NCBI GenBank assembly: GCA_016212745.1
Contig: JACRDX010000014.1
Location: forward strand, 1-14,815
Origin: Candidatus Falkowiibacteriota bacterium
GTDB taxonomy: Bacteria > Patescibacteriota > Patescibacteriia > UBA11705 > JACRDX01
DNA: 14,815 bases
Direction of reading: 5' to 3'
Shown piece after piece: positions 1-6,086 of the stretch (the first letter of the stretch is position 1; every line of letters begins with the position of its first letter). The notes beneath the pieces were generated by a model, which made no database searches, had not been told where the DNA came from, and worked only from the letters and a program-made list of their open reading frames with translations. The position numbers and the translations under genes are program-made.

Positions 1-602
1 CCACCTGCCTCGCCTTCCATCACGTGTGTTTTTCTGATTGCATCCAACAATTTTGTTTTGCCATGATCAACATGTCCCATTACAACGACAATTGGCGGCC
101 GAGATAACTTGCCTTTATCGGCCGCTAAAACTTTATCTACTTTTTCAATTTGGCTAATTAAAACCTGATCATCGGCAGAAGCTGTTTTTTGTTCAGCTGG
201 AAATCCCATTTCCTCCGCAACAATCGCAGCTGTTTCATAGTCAATCCTTTGGTTCAACGATGCAATCACGCCGTTTTTCATCAAATTCGCAATTACCTGC
301 GACACAGGCGTTTTCAGAATCTCCGCGAGTTCGCGCACAGTCAAAACAGCTGGAATCTGAACTTTTTCGCCGCTCAATTTCGCACCCTCGCGCGCCGCGG
401 CCTGATGTTCTTTGGCGCGCAAATAATCCTGCTTTTGCGCTTCCTGAATTTTATAGCTATTCCACGCCTGAACAATGCGGCTCGCGATACGGTCATCAAC
501 CTTAATCGCGCGTTTGCCAATATCAAAACCAAGCTCTGGTAATTTTGCCAAAAGCTCGTCTGTGGTTGTCCTTAATTTTCTGGCTAATTCTGATACATTC
601 AT
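1..602 (-). CDS. infB: Translation initiation factor IF-2 (N-terminal part, runs off the window)
   Basis: IF-2 is the GTPase that brings initiator tRNA to the 30S subunit and promotes 50S joining. About 200 codons are present and the C-terminal part lies beyond base 1. The protein starts MNVSELARKL. An IF2_N-like segment is visible at about residues 93-138 (TVRELAEILK, then ANLMKNG), and the P-loop GHVDHGKT at 176-183 is followed by LLDAIRKT and GEAGG, the usual start of the IF-2 G domain. About 175 residues precede the G domain, far fewer than in E. coli IF-2, so this is a compact form. The start is the ATG at 602-600. A GGAA lies only 4 nt upstream, so the ribosome-binding site is weak. A consensus promoter lies at 653-681, and a perfect palindrome sits in the predicted leader. 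Identity is certain from the P-loop context. Confidence 0.96.
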   Translation of the reverse strand, partial: MNVSELARKLRTTTDELLAKLPELGFDIGKRAIKVDDRIASRIVQAWNSYKIQEAQKQDYLRAKEHQAAAREGAKLSGEKVQIPAVLTVRELAEILKTPVSQVIANLMKNGVIASLNQRIDYETAAIVAEEMGFPAEQKTASADDQVLISQIEKVDKVLAADKGKLSRPPIVVVMGHVDHGKTKLLDAIRKTHVMEGEAG

Positions 603-614
603 AAAATTCCATAA

Positions 615-638
615 AGAGACGAGACATGTCTCGTCTCT
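615..638. repeat. Perfect palindrome, copy 1 of the AGAGACG family, in the infB leader
   Basis: A 24-bp perfect inverted repeat with no unpaired loop. The arms are AGAGACG and CGTCTCT, and the core is AGACATGTCT. It lies between the predicted infB transcription start (about 646) and the infB ATG at 602, so the infB mRNA should carry it as a hairpin ending about 12 nt before the start codon. No T-tract follows on either strand, so it is not a simple terminator. Related copies lie at 818-845 and 13756-13783. Confidence 0.9.
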
Positions 639-652
639 ACCGCTTGTCCATA

Positions 653-681
653 ATGATAGCGCGATTTAGCTTTATCGTCAA
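653..681 (-). promoter_or_regulatory. Sigma-70-type promoter for infB
   Basis: On the minus strand the -35 is TTGACG (681-676) and the -10 is TATCAT (658-653), separated by exactly 17 bp. The predicted start is near 646, giving a leader of about 44 nt that contains the palindrome at 615-638. The assignment rests on consensus and position only. Confidence 0.75.
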
Positions 682-694
682 CGCGCTACTGATC

Positions 695-751
695 TACGAA
701 CATTACGGATTGACTACCGATATACGAATAAATACTATTCGCAGATTCGTA
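695..751. promoter_or_regulatory. Cluster of TACGAAT half-sites upstream of the infB promoter
   Basis: The motif TACGAA(T) occurs forward at 695-700 and 723-729 and inverted at 737-741 (ATTCG) and 745-751 (ATTCGTA). The arms also nest: CTACGAA at 694-700 pairs with TTCGTAG at 746-752, and CGAATA at 725-730 pairs with TATTCG at 736-741 around a 5-nt loop. The cluster begins about 14 bp upstream of the infB -35 and could be an operator array or a structured element. No regulator is known and the role is inferred. Confidence 0.35.
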
Positions 752-768
752 GCATTTGAGGGTATTCC

Positions 769-777
769 TTATCCACA
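769..777 (+). promoter_or_regulatory. DnaA-box-like 9-mer TTATCCACA, copy 1
   Basis: A perfect match to the strict bacterial DnaA box TTATNCACA, lying between the divergent infB and methyltransferase promoters. It is followed by CCCCTAAATTTG. The same 9-mer followed by nearly the same 12 bases recurs at 13784. No dnaA or dnaN gene and no cluster of boxes is present, so this is not an origin on current evidence. A regulatory DnaA site, or part of a dispersed repeat, is possible. Confidence 0.4.
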
Positions 778-817
778 CCCCTAAATTTGGCGCCCAAACA
801 AAAATGGTTTATATATG

Positions 818-845
818 GTAGAGACGAGATATATCTCGTCTCTAC
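818..845. repeat. Perfect palindrome, copy 2 of the GTAGAGACG family
   Basis: A 28-bp perfect inverted repeat with arms GTAGAGACG and CGTCTCTAC and the core AGATATATCT. It lies between the DnaA-box-like site and the methyltransferase promoter. The core differs from copy 1 at two symmetric positions and stays self-complementary. Confidence 0.92.
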
Positions 846-862
846 ACGCAACCCACAAAAAT

Positions 863-891
863 TTGCCGAAAATCGGCCTATCTATTATAAT
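863..891 (+). promoter_or_regulatory. Sigma-70-type promoter for the TRM11-like gene
   Basis: The -35 is TTGCCG (863-868) and the -10 is a perfect TATAAT (886-891), with a 17-bp spacer. The start should fall near 898. The upstream ATG at 894 then lies before the transcript start, while the ATG at 903 has a leader of only about 5 nt. This decides the start chosen for the gene and implies a nearly leaderless mRNA. Confidence 0.8.
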
Positions 892-902
892 AAATGCGCT
901 AT

Positions 903-2117
903 ATGCAATATTTTTTTATTTTAGGCAGGCAACCTGAATTATCTATCGCTGAATTAGAAGCAATTTTTAAGCGCGACAAAATCACCAATAAACGTTTGTG
1001 CGCGACAAATGAATTCGCCGTTTTTGAACTTAAACAAAAAATCAACCCGCAAGAGTTGCTCCAACGTTTAGGCGGAACAATAAAAATCGGAGAAATTGTT
1101 GCCCGCCTTCACAGGGTTTCGGCTGGGCAAGCTACAAACCTTAGCGCAACGATAAAATCACTCTTGCCGCAGACCGATAAAAAAATAATATTCGGAATCA
1201 ATGATTATACCGGAAAAAATAAACCAATAAACTTGAGCAAACAAATCAAAAAAGAAATTGAACAACCAGCGAGATTTGTTTATCCTCAACAAGGTGAAAA
1301 ATATTTATCCAGCGTTGCCGCGGAAAAAAATAAATTATTAACCGAATCCGGCGCAGAATTCAACCTATTCCCGTTGGACGCTTCTCAACGTCATTGCAAA
1401 TCCCGCCATCAGCGGGACGCGGCAATCTCTAACTCATCCCTTGTAATAGGCCGCACGTTAGCCGTTCAACCCTTTGAAAAATTTTCAAAATTTGATTTTG
1501 ACCGACCAAACAAAGACGCTGAATCAGGAATGCTTCCGCCAAAAGTCGCGACAATAATGTTAAACTTGAGCGAAGCAAAAAAAACTGCCACAATTTTGGA
1601 TCCATTTTGCGGATCTGGAACTATTTTGCAGCAAGCCGCATTGTTAGGCTTTGAAAAAATTCTCGGCTCTGATTTTTCAAAAAAAGCAGTTGAAGATTCT
1701 CAAAAAAACATTAACTGGCTGGAGCAACAAACCAACCGACAATTCAATGTTGAAATTACAGAGCTGGACGCACGAACATTGAGCGATAAAATCGCAAAAA
1801 ATTCCATTGACGCGATTGTCACAGAACCATTTTTAGGCAAACCTCTTTGGGGCAATGAATCATTGAACATCATAAAACAACAAATCAGCGAGCTTGAAAT
1901 TTTTTACGCGGAAATTCTTGAACATCTCGCGGCCGTTTTGAAAAAAAATGGTACGCTAGTTATTATTGTTCCAACGTTCAACATTAAACAACAAACATTC
2001 AATCTTAATCTTGAAAAAATTCTCGGCAAATCCAACTTGAAGATTGTTGGTTCATGGCAATACGCCAGACCAAATCAACACGTAATCAGAAATATTTATA
2101 AACTCGGCAATCGGTAA
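903..2117 (+). CDS. TRM11/THUMP-family SAM-dependent RNA methyltransferase
   Basis: This 404-residue protein probably methylates a tRNA guanine (Trm11/TrmG10-type, PF01170/UPF0020 superfamily); the exact substrate is unknown. The N-terminal half begins MQYFFILGRQPELS and continues as a THUMP-like region. A linker with GRTLAVQPFEKFSKFDFDRP and GMLPPKVATIMLNLS leads into the Rossmann methyltransferase domain. Motif I is DPFCGSG at 233-239, followed by GSDFSKKAVE. Motif IV reads TEPFLG at 307-312 where amino-methyltransferases usually have (D/N)PPY. The start is the ATG at 903, because the in-frame ATG at 894 lies upstream of the predicted transcript start; there is no Shine-Dalgarno sequence. 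Residues of about 163-176 are encoded by a palindromic element (see 1393-1426). nfo follows after 81 bp and is probably co-transcribed. The family call is firm, the reaction less so. Confidence 0.85.
   Translation: MQYFFILGRQPELSIAELEAIFKRDKITNKRLCATNEFAVFELKQKINPQELLQRLGGTIKIGEIVARLHRVSAGQATNLSATIKSLLPQTDKKIIFGINDYTGKNKPINLSKQIKKEIEQPARFVYPQQGEKYLSSVAAEKNKLLTESGAEFNLFPLDASQRHCKSRHQRDAAISNSSLVIGRTLAVQPFEKFSKFDFDRPNKDAESGMLPPKVATIMLNLSEAKKTATILDPFCGSGTILQQAALLGFEKILGSDFSKKAVEDSQKNINWLEQQTNRQFNVEITELDARTLSDKIAKNSIDAIVTEPFLGKPLWGNESLNIIKQQISELEIFYAEILEHLAAVLKKNGTLVIIVPTFNIKQQTFNLNLEKILGKSNLKIVGSWQYARPNQHVIRNIYKLGNR
1393..1426. repeat. Palindromic element inserted in frame in the methyltransferase gene
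   Basis: The outer arms are ATTGC (1393-1397) and GCAAT (1422-1426); the inner arms TCCCGC (1401-1406) and GCGGGA (1412-1417) flank a 5-nt loop. It reads within GTCATTGC ... GGCAATCTC, edges I recall from a widespread palindromic repeat of bacterial genomes (recollection, not a search). It adds about 14 hydrophilic residues, RHCKSRHQRDAAIS, in the linker just before the methyltransferase domain. These are richer in Arg and His than the surrounding sequence, and the reading frame is preserved. Confidence 0.6.
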
Positions 2118-2131
2118 GTGGTTTCGAAGCC

Positions 2132-2164
2132 CGTTTCGTTATTCGTTTAACGTTTACCGAAACG
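2132..2164. other. Inverted repeat in the spacer between the methyltransferase gene and nfo
   Basis: CGTTTCG (2132-2138) and CGAAACG (2158-2164) form a 7-bp stem around a 19-base loop. A competing pair is CGGTAA (2112-2117, overlapping the upstream stop codon) with TTACCG (2154-2159). There is no T-tract and I see no promoter in this 81-bp spacer. It may be an mRNA processing or coupling structure, or chance. Confidence 0.3.
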
Positions 2165-2198
2165 CACATCGACTCCGTAACCGAGATCCGCGACCTTT

Positions 2199-3044
2199 AT
2201 GCTCTTCGGTTCCCACGTTTCAATCGCAGGTGGAATAGAAATCGCACCACTCAACGCAGCAAAACTTGGCTGCGAAGTTTTTCAAATGTTCTCGCGGTCA
2301 CCTCGCGGCGGCAAACCAACTTATACAAAAAAATCAATTGACGCGTTTAAACAAAACTGCGGCCGCTTTAAGTTTGCAACCACTTGCATTCACAGCGCGT
2401 ATTACATAAACCTCGCGTCAACAAACAATAAAATCCGTTACGCGTCTATTGCTTCAATAAAAAGCGAACTGGACATCGCGAACAAACTTGGCGTGGCGTA
2501 CGTAATTACACACATCGGCAGCGCCGGCGTACAAACTGAAAAGCAGGCGCTAAAACTCGCGATAAAATCTTTTAACCAAATTCTGGATGGCTATGCCGGC
2601 GCGACAAAATTGCTTTTAGAAAACTCAGCTGGCGCTGGCAAAATTATTGGAGATAGTTTTGATGAAATTGGATACATTATTAAAAATCTTAAAAACAAAA
2701 ACGTTGGCAACACGTGTGTCGGCGTTTGTTTAGACACTTGCCATGCGTTTGTTTCTGGTTATGATTTACGCACAAACGCAGCACTCAACAAAACATTACA
2801 ACAATTTAACAACATAATCGGGTTGAGCAAACTAAAAGTTTTACATCTGAACGACGCAAAAGCAGAACTTGGCTCGCGAAAAGACAGGCACGAAGATATT
2901 GGCAAAGGAAAAATCGGGCTTGCCGCGTTCAAACTTTTAATCAACCACCCAAAACTAAAAAAACTCGCCGGAATCATAGAAACTCCGGCAGAGAAAATAT
3001 CTTACGCAGCAACGTTGAAACTGCTCAAAAAATTACGCGCCTGA
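2199..3044 (+). CDS. nfo: Endonuclease IV (AP endonuclease)
   Basis: Endonuclease IV cuts the backbone 5' to abasic sites and removes 3' blocking groups in base excision repair. It is a TIM-barrel enzyme with three zinc ions. The 281-residue protein has all nine expected metal ligands: H65, H105, E141, D179, H182, H216, D229, H231 and E261. The signature stretches are GSHVSIAGG at the start, VCLDTCHAFVSGYDL, LKVLHLNDAK, the DRHEDIGKGKIG segment and IIETP near the end. The second ligand motif reads THIGS where many homologues have HPGS, with the histidine kept. The ATG at 2199 gives the normal family N-terminus; no strong Shine-Dalgarno sequence is present (GAGAT lies 11 nt upstream). It probably shares the mRNA of the upstream methyltransferase gene. 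Its TGA stop touches the stop codon of the convergent membrane-protein gene with no spacer. Confidence 0.96.
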   Translation: MLFGSHVSIAGGIEIAPLNAAKLGCEVFQMFSRSPRGGKPTYTKKSIDAFKQNCGRFKFATTCIHSAYYINLASTNNKIRYASIASIKSELDIANKLGVAYVITHIGSAGVQTEKQALKLAIKSFNQILDGYAGATKLLLENSAGAGKIIGDSFDEIGYIIKNLKNKNVGNTCVGVCLDTCHAFVSGYDLRTNAALNKTLQQFNNIIGLSKLKVLHLNDAKAELGSRKDRHEDIGKGKIGLAAFKLLINHPKLKKLAGIIETPAEKISYAATLKLLKKLRA

Positions 3045-4055
3045 TTATTTGCGCTTACGCGTTAACCGTTTAATCAAATGCGCCGTTAGCCGCGAAACTT
3101 TTGCCTCTCCGCGATTTGCCTCCAACTCGTCAAACAAAATTACCCACGACGCGAGCTGGAACGTTGACAACCACGCAACTAAAACAAGCAAAATAACGAC
3201 AAACACAATTAACATCAAAATTGAAAATATTAACGCCAATAAATTCCACGACAAAAGCGTTGACAACATGTATATCAGTATCAACGGCGCCTCAACCACG
3301 ATTATCGCGATAACGCCAGCTAACCCCACAACAATATTGATAAAGAAAAGTATCAATCCCATTTCCAAGTTCAACACGATATTTTTTGAAAACAACCGAA
3401 AAGCGTTTTTGACCGCGTGAACAACGTCGGTCTTTTTTAAAACCAAACTTGCGATACCGAAAATTGTTATAAAATGCACAGTGATCACTGCCAAAACCAA
3501 AAAGACAAATGCTGCTGCGTACATTACCAAGTCCAGCAACGAATTGTTTAACGCTACCAAACTGATAACCCATGAAAATCCAAACAACAATGCGATCAAA
3601 AAAACTTTTGATAAAATATTGAATTTCAATGCTGGCCAAAATAATTTGACGCCAGATTGGATTGCTTGGTTTGGAGTAGTCCGTTTTGCTTTGTCCAAAG
3701 CAATGACGCTTTTAATTAAACCGACTTGGCACACTATTGCCAAAACCAAAACAACCAGCAAACAAATAAGCATTAAAAATCCAACAATAAGTTCAAACCA
3801 CAAAGGCCCAGTTCCGCCTAACCACGCGCTTACGCTCAACAAACTCATCCAGCTGAATAAATTTGTGCTCCAATATTCCATTAAACTGAAGACTGGCGAC
3901 ACGCCTGAAAGCAAGTTGTCAAAAATTCGCAGCAAAAAATCGTAGATGCTGCCAGCTGAAACAAAAACCGCGGCCAAACCCAATGGCCACAGCCACTTAT
4001 ATTGCCAAACAATCCACAACGCGCGACCCAAAATTAAACGATAAAACTTTTTCAT
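3045..4055 (-). CDS. Multi-pass membrane protein of unknown function
   Basis: I do not recognise a named family with confidence. The 336-residue protein is strongly hydrophobic, with about six or seven likely membrane segments near residues 22-42, 86-110, 148-168, 175-205, 230-258 and 270-308. The N-terminus carries basic and aromatic residues (MKKFYRLILGRALWIVWQYK), and a very basic tail ends LIKRLTRKRK, suggesting a cytoplasmic C-terminus. The loop after the second membrane segment (IKSVIALDKAKRTTPNQAI) and the later KNAFRLFSKN segment resemble the internal repeats of YciC/DUF975-like integral membrane proteins; this is a weak analogy, not an assignment. There is no signal peptidase site or catalytic motif. 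The start is the ATG at 4055 with no Shine-Dalgarno sequence. It has its own extended -10 promoter and a hairpin in its leader. Confidence 0.85.
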   Translation of the reverse strand: MKKFYRLILGRALWIVWQYKWLWPLGLAAVFVSAGSIYDFLLRIFDNLLSGVSPVFSLMEYWSTNLFSWMSLLSVSAWLGGTGPLWFELIVGFLMLICLLVVLVLAIVCQVGLIKSVIALDKAKRTTPNQAIQSGVKLFWPALKFNILSKVFLIALLFGFSWVISLVALNNSLLDLVMYAAAFVFLVLAVITVHFITIFGIASLVLKKTDVVHAVKNAFRLFSKNIVLNLEMGLILFFINIVVGLAGVIAIIVVEAPLILIYMLSTLLSWNLLALIFSILMLIVFVVILLVLVAWLSTFQLASWVILFDELEANRGEAKVSRLTAHLIKRLTRKRK

Positions 4056-4070
4056 ATTTGTTTTTACATG

Positions 4071-4092
4071 CCCGCCGTGAGGCGGGTTTTTT
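4071..4092 (+). terminator. Intrinsic terminator reading on the plus strand
   Basis: CCCGCC (4071-4076), loop GTGA, GGCGGG (4081-4086), then TTTTTT (4087-4092): a 6-bp all-GC stem with a plus-strand U-tract. The only plus-strand transcription it could end here is that of the methyltransferase-nfo unit, about 1 kb upstream. On the minus strand the hairpin lies in the predicted leader of the membrane-protein mRNA and has no U-tract. Confidence 0.75.
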
Positions 4093-4102
4093 GGTTTGTT
4101 TT

Positions 4103-4111
4103 ATTATACCA
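4103..4111 (-). promoter_or_regulatory. Extended -10 promoter for the membrane-protein gene
   Basis: On the minus strand TGGTATAAT combines the TGn extension with a perfect -10. No good -35 lies at 17 bp (GTGCGG), which is usual for extended -10 promoters. The predicted start is near 4096, giving a leader of about 41 nt that contains the GC-rich hairpin at 4071-4086. Confidence 0.65.
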
Positions 4112-4134
4112 CAAAATCAAAAAACCCGCACAAT

Positions 4135-4160
4135 AAAAAGACCCCGCAATAAACGGGATC
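4135..4160 (-). terminator. Intrinsic terminator after ftsH
   Basis: On the minus strand GATCCCG (4160-4154) pairs with CGGGGTC (4146-4140), with one G-U pair and a 7-nt loop, followed by TTTTTATT. It begins 38 bases after the ftsH stop codon and marks the likely end of the rpoB-rpoC-ftsH transcript. Confidence 0.8.
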
Positions 4161-4198
4161 CTACTAAGCTACAAGCTACTTTCCTACCAGCTACTCTC

Positions 4199-6037
4199 CT
4201 ATCTCACCGCCTTTGGCACTCCAACAACCTGAACAAATTCATCTTTTTCAATTGTTTCTTTTTCCAGCAAAACTTTAACTATATTTTCCAAGCGCTCTTT
4301 ATTTTCAGTGACAACTTCTTTTGCCCTTGCTGCCGCATCAGTCACAAGCCTGTCTATTTCCGCGTCAATTTGTTCTGCCACGCGCTCGCTGTAATTTCTT
4401 TGCTCGCGAATATCTCGCCCCAAAAATATCATTTCTTCTGCGCCGCCATAAATTCGCGGAGACAGTTTGTCGCTCATTCCATATCGCGTAATCAAATCGC
4501 GGCTCAACTCGGTCGCTTTTCTCAAATCATCGCCAGCTCCGGTTGTCACCTCGCTGAAAATTTCCTTTTCAGTCACATAGCCTGCCAACAAAACAGCCAA
4601 ATCATCCAAAAACTCTGACTTGCGATGCAATCTGCGGTCCTCTTCTGGCAAATTCAAAGTATAGCCAGCTGCTCTGCCGCGCGACACAATTGAAATTTTG
4701 TGAACAGGGTCAGCGTGCGGCATCAAGTGCGCGACAAGCGCGTGCCCTGCCTCGTGATAGGCCGTCACCTTTTTCTCGTCTTGGCTTAACAAAAAGCTTT
4801 GTCGCTCTGGCCCAAGCAACACTTTTTCAATACTTTCCAAAATTTCAGTTTCATTAATTTTATTTTTGTCACGACGAGCCGTCAAAATCGCGGCCTCGTT
4901 CAAAACATTTGCCAAATCAGCGCCGGAAAATCCCGGAGTCCGCTCAGCCACATGGCGCAAATTCGCGTCAGACGCAAGCGGCTTTTTGCGCGCATGAACT
5001 TTTAATATTGCCTCGCGGTCATTAATATCTGGCAAATCCAAAAACACACGGCGGTCAAAGCGGCCAGGGCGTAATAATGCCGGGTCCAAAACATCTGGCC
5101 TGTTTGTCGCGGCGAGCACGATCAAATTTGTGGTTGGGTCAAAACCATCCATTTCAACCAAAATTTGATTCAATGTTTGCTCGCGTTCATCGTGCGAGCC
5201 GCCCAATCCAGCGCCGCGCTGTCTGCCTACGGCGTCTATTTCATCAATGAAAAGTATGCACGGCGTATGCTTTTTCGCGCGCGCGAATAAATCTCTCACA
5301 CGTGACGCTCCAACCCCGACAAACATCTCAACAAACTCTGAACCAGATATGCTGAAAAACTGGACGCCGGCTTCGCCGGCAACTGCGCGCGCCAACAATG
5401 TTTTTCCTGTTCCGGGCGCGCCAAGCAATAAAACTCCACGCGGAATTTTCGCGCCCAATTTTAAAAACTTTTTAGGATGTTTTAAAAATTCCACTATTTC
5501 CTGCAACTCTTCTTTTGCTTCTTTGACACCAGCAACATCTTTAAAAGTGACAATCTCATTTCCAACCTGACCCTTTTTCGTTTCTCGCGCGCGACTTCTG
5601 CCAAAATTCATTGCCTGCATGTTCGCGCCTTGCACCTGCCGCGTCATAAACCAAATAAAACCAATAATCAACAACAACGGCAAAACAATGGGCACCAAAA
5701 CATTGACCCAAAATTTGAATCCAGACTGTTCCTTGACAACCACCTCCACTCCGGCCAGTTTAGCAGGGTCAATCTGATAATTTTTGACCAATTCAGAAAA
5801 AGTATCACCTGCCTCTTTCGCAATTGTTTCTTTTTCATCATTTTTCAAAATAACGTCCAACGAACTGTCAGTTATTTCTATTTTAGCAATTTCAGCGTTA
5901 TTGATTTGCTGCACAAGCACCGGCACTCCAATTGTCTTTGCTTTTTCGTTTTGAACATCATACAAACTGAACAAGCTACTTATAACCAAAAGCGCTGCCG
6001 CAAATATTAAGATGTTTTTAAATAAATTTTTTTGCAT
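4199..6037 (-). CDS. ftsH: ATP-dependent zinc metalloprotease FtsH
   Basis: FtsH is a membrane-anchored hexameric AAA+ protease that degrades membrane and short-lived cytoplasmic proteins. The 612-residue protein has the normal order: TM1 at about 8-26, an extracytoplasmic domain at 30-108, TM2 at about 109-131, and then the AAA+ module. Walker A is GAPGTGKT at 206-213, the pore motif is FVG at 239-241, Walker B is ILFIDEID at 261-268, and the second region of homology (312-329) carries R326 and R329. The zinc site is HEAGH at 428-432, with D504 in TTGAGDD as the probable third ligand. All catalytic residues are present. An AAGGGAAG lies 13 nt before the ATG, a long spacing for a Shine-Dalgarno sequence. 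It follows rpoC by 43 bp with no promoter or terminator between, so it probably belongs to the RNA polymerase operon. Confidence 0.97.
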   Translation of the reverse strand: MQKNLFKNILIFAAALLVISSLFSLYDVQNEKAKTIGVPVLVQQINNAEIAKIEITDSSLDVILKNDEKETIAKEAGDTFSELVKNYQIDPAKLAGVEVVVKEQSGFKFWVNVLVPIVLPLLLIIGFIWFMTRQVQGANMQAMNFGRSRARETKKGQVGNEIVTFKDVAGVKEAKEELQEIVEFLKHPKKFLKLGAKIPRGVLLLGAPGTGKTLLARAVAGEAGVQFFSISGSEFVEMFVGVGASRVRDLFARAKKHTPCILFIDEIDAVGRQRGAGLGGSHDEREQTLNQILVEMDGFDPTTNLIVLAATNRPDVLDPALLRPGRFDRRVFLDLPDINDREAILKVHARKKPLASDANLRHVAERTPGFSGADLANVLNEAAILTARRDKNKINETEILESIEKVLLGPERQSFLLSQDEKKVTAYHEAGHALVAHLMPHADPVHKISIVSRGRAAGYTLNLPEEDRRLHRKSEFLDDLAVLLAGYVTEKEIFSEVTTGAGDDLRKATELSRDLITRYGMSDKLSPRIYGGAEEMIFLGRDIREQRNYSERVAEQIDAEIDRLVTDAAARAKEVVTENKERLENIVKVLLEKETIEKDEFVQVVGVPKAVR

Positions 6038-6069
6038 AATTTAAATTAAACTTCCCTTGCCAAGCCGTA

Positions 6070-6086
6070 GCTTAAGTTGCTTAAGC
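6070..6086. other. Perfect hairpin across the rpoC stop codon
   Basis: GCTTAAG (6070-6076) and CTTAAGC (6080-6086) form a 7-bp perfect stem around 3 bases, covering the rpoC TAA at 6083-6081. No T-tract follows in either direction, so it is not a classical terminator. It could be a processing site or a partial barrier between rpoC and ftsH. Confidence 0.45.

Noticed and set aside
189..669. Plus-strand open frames over infB and its leader
   Set aside because: They are antisense to infB, whose P-loop and IF2_N segment establish the minus-strand frame.
769..777. Replication origin at the DnaA-box-like sites
   Set aside because: Only one box is present in each region, with no box cluster and no dnaA or dnaN nearby. 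A regulatory or repeat-derived site is a better reading.
3042..3044. Alternative genetic code with TGA read as glycine
   Set aside because: TGA ends nfo at the expected family C-terminus and ends rbfA in a tight ATGA overlap. No long gene needs TGA as a sense codon.
3049..3945. Plus-strand open frames over the membrane-protein gene
   Set aside because: They are low-complexity, Asn/Lys/Thr-rich antisense frames of a strongly hydrophobic gene and have no promoter or ribosome-binding site. The minus-strand frame is complete and makes a coherent membrane protein.
5366..5380. GCCGGC-TTC-GCCGGC hairpin inside ftsH
   Set aside because: It encodes the conserved FtsH sequence AGEAG, where repeated Ala-Gly codons create the symmetry. 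No separate function is needed.
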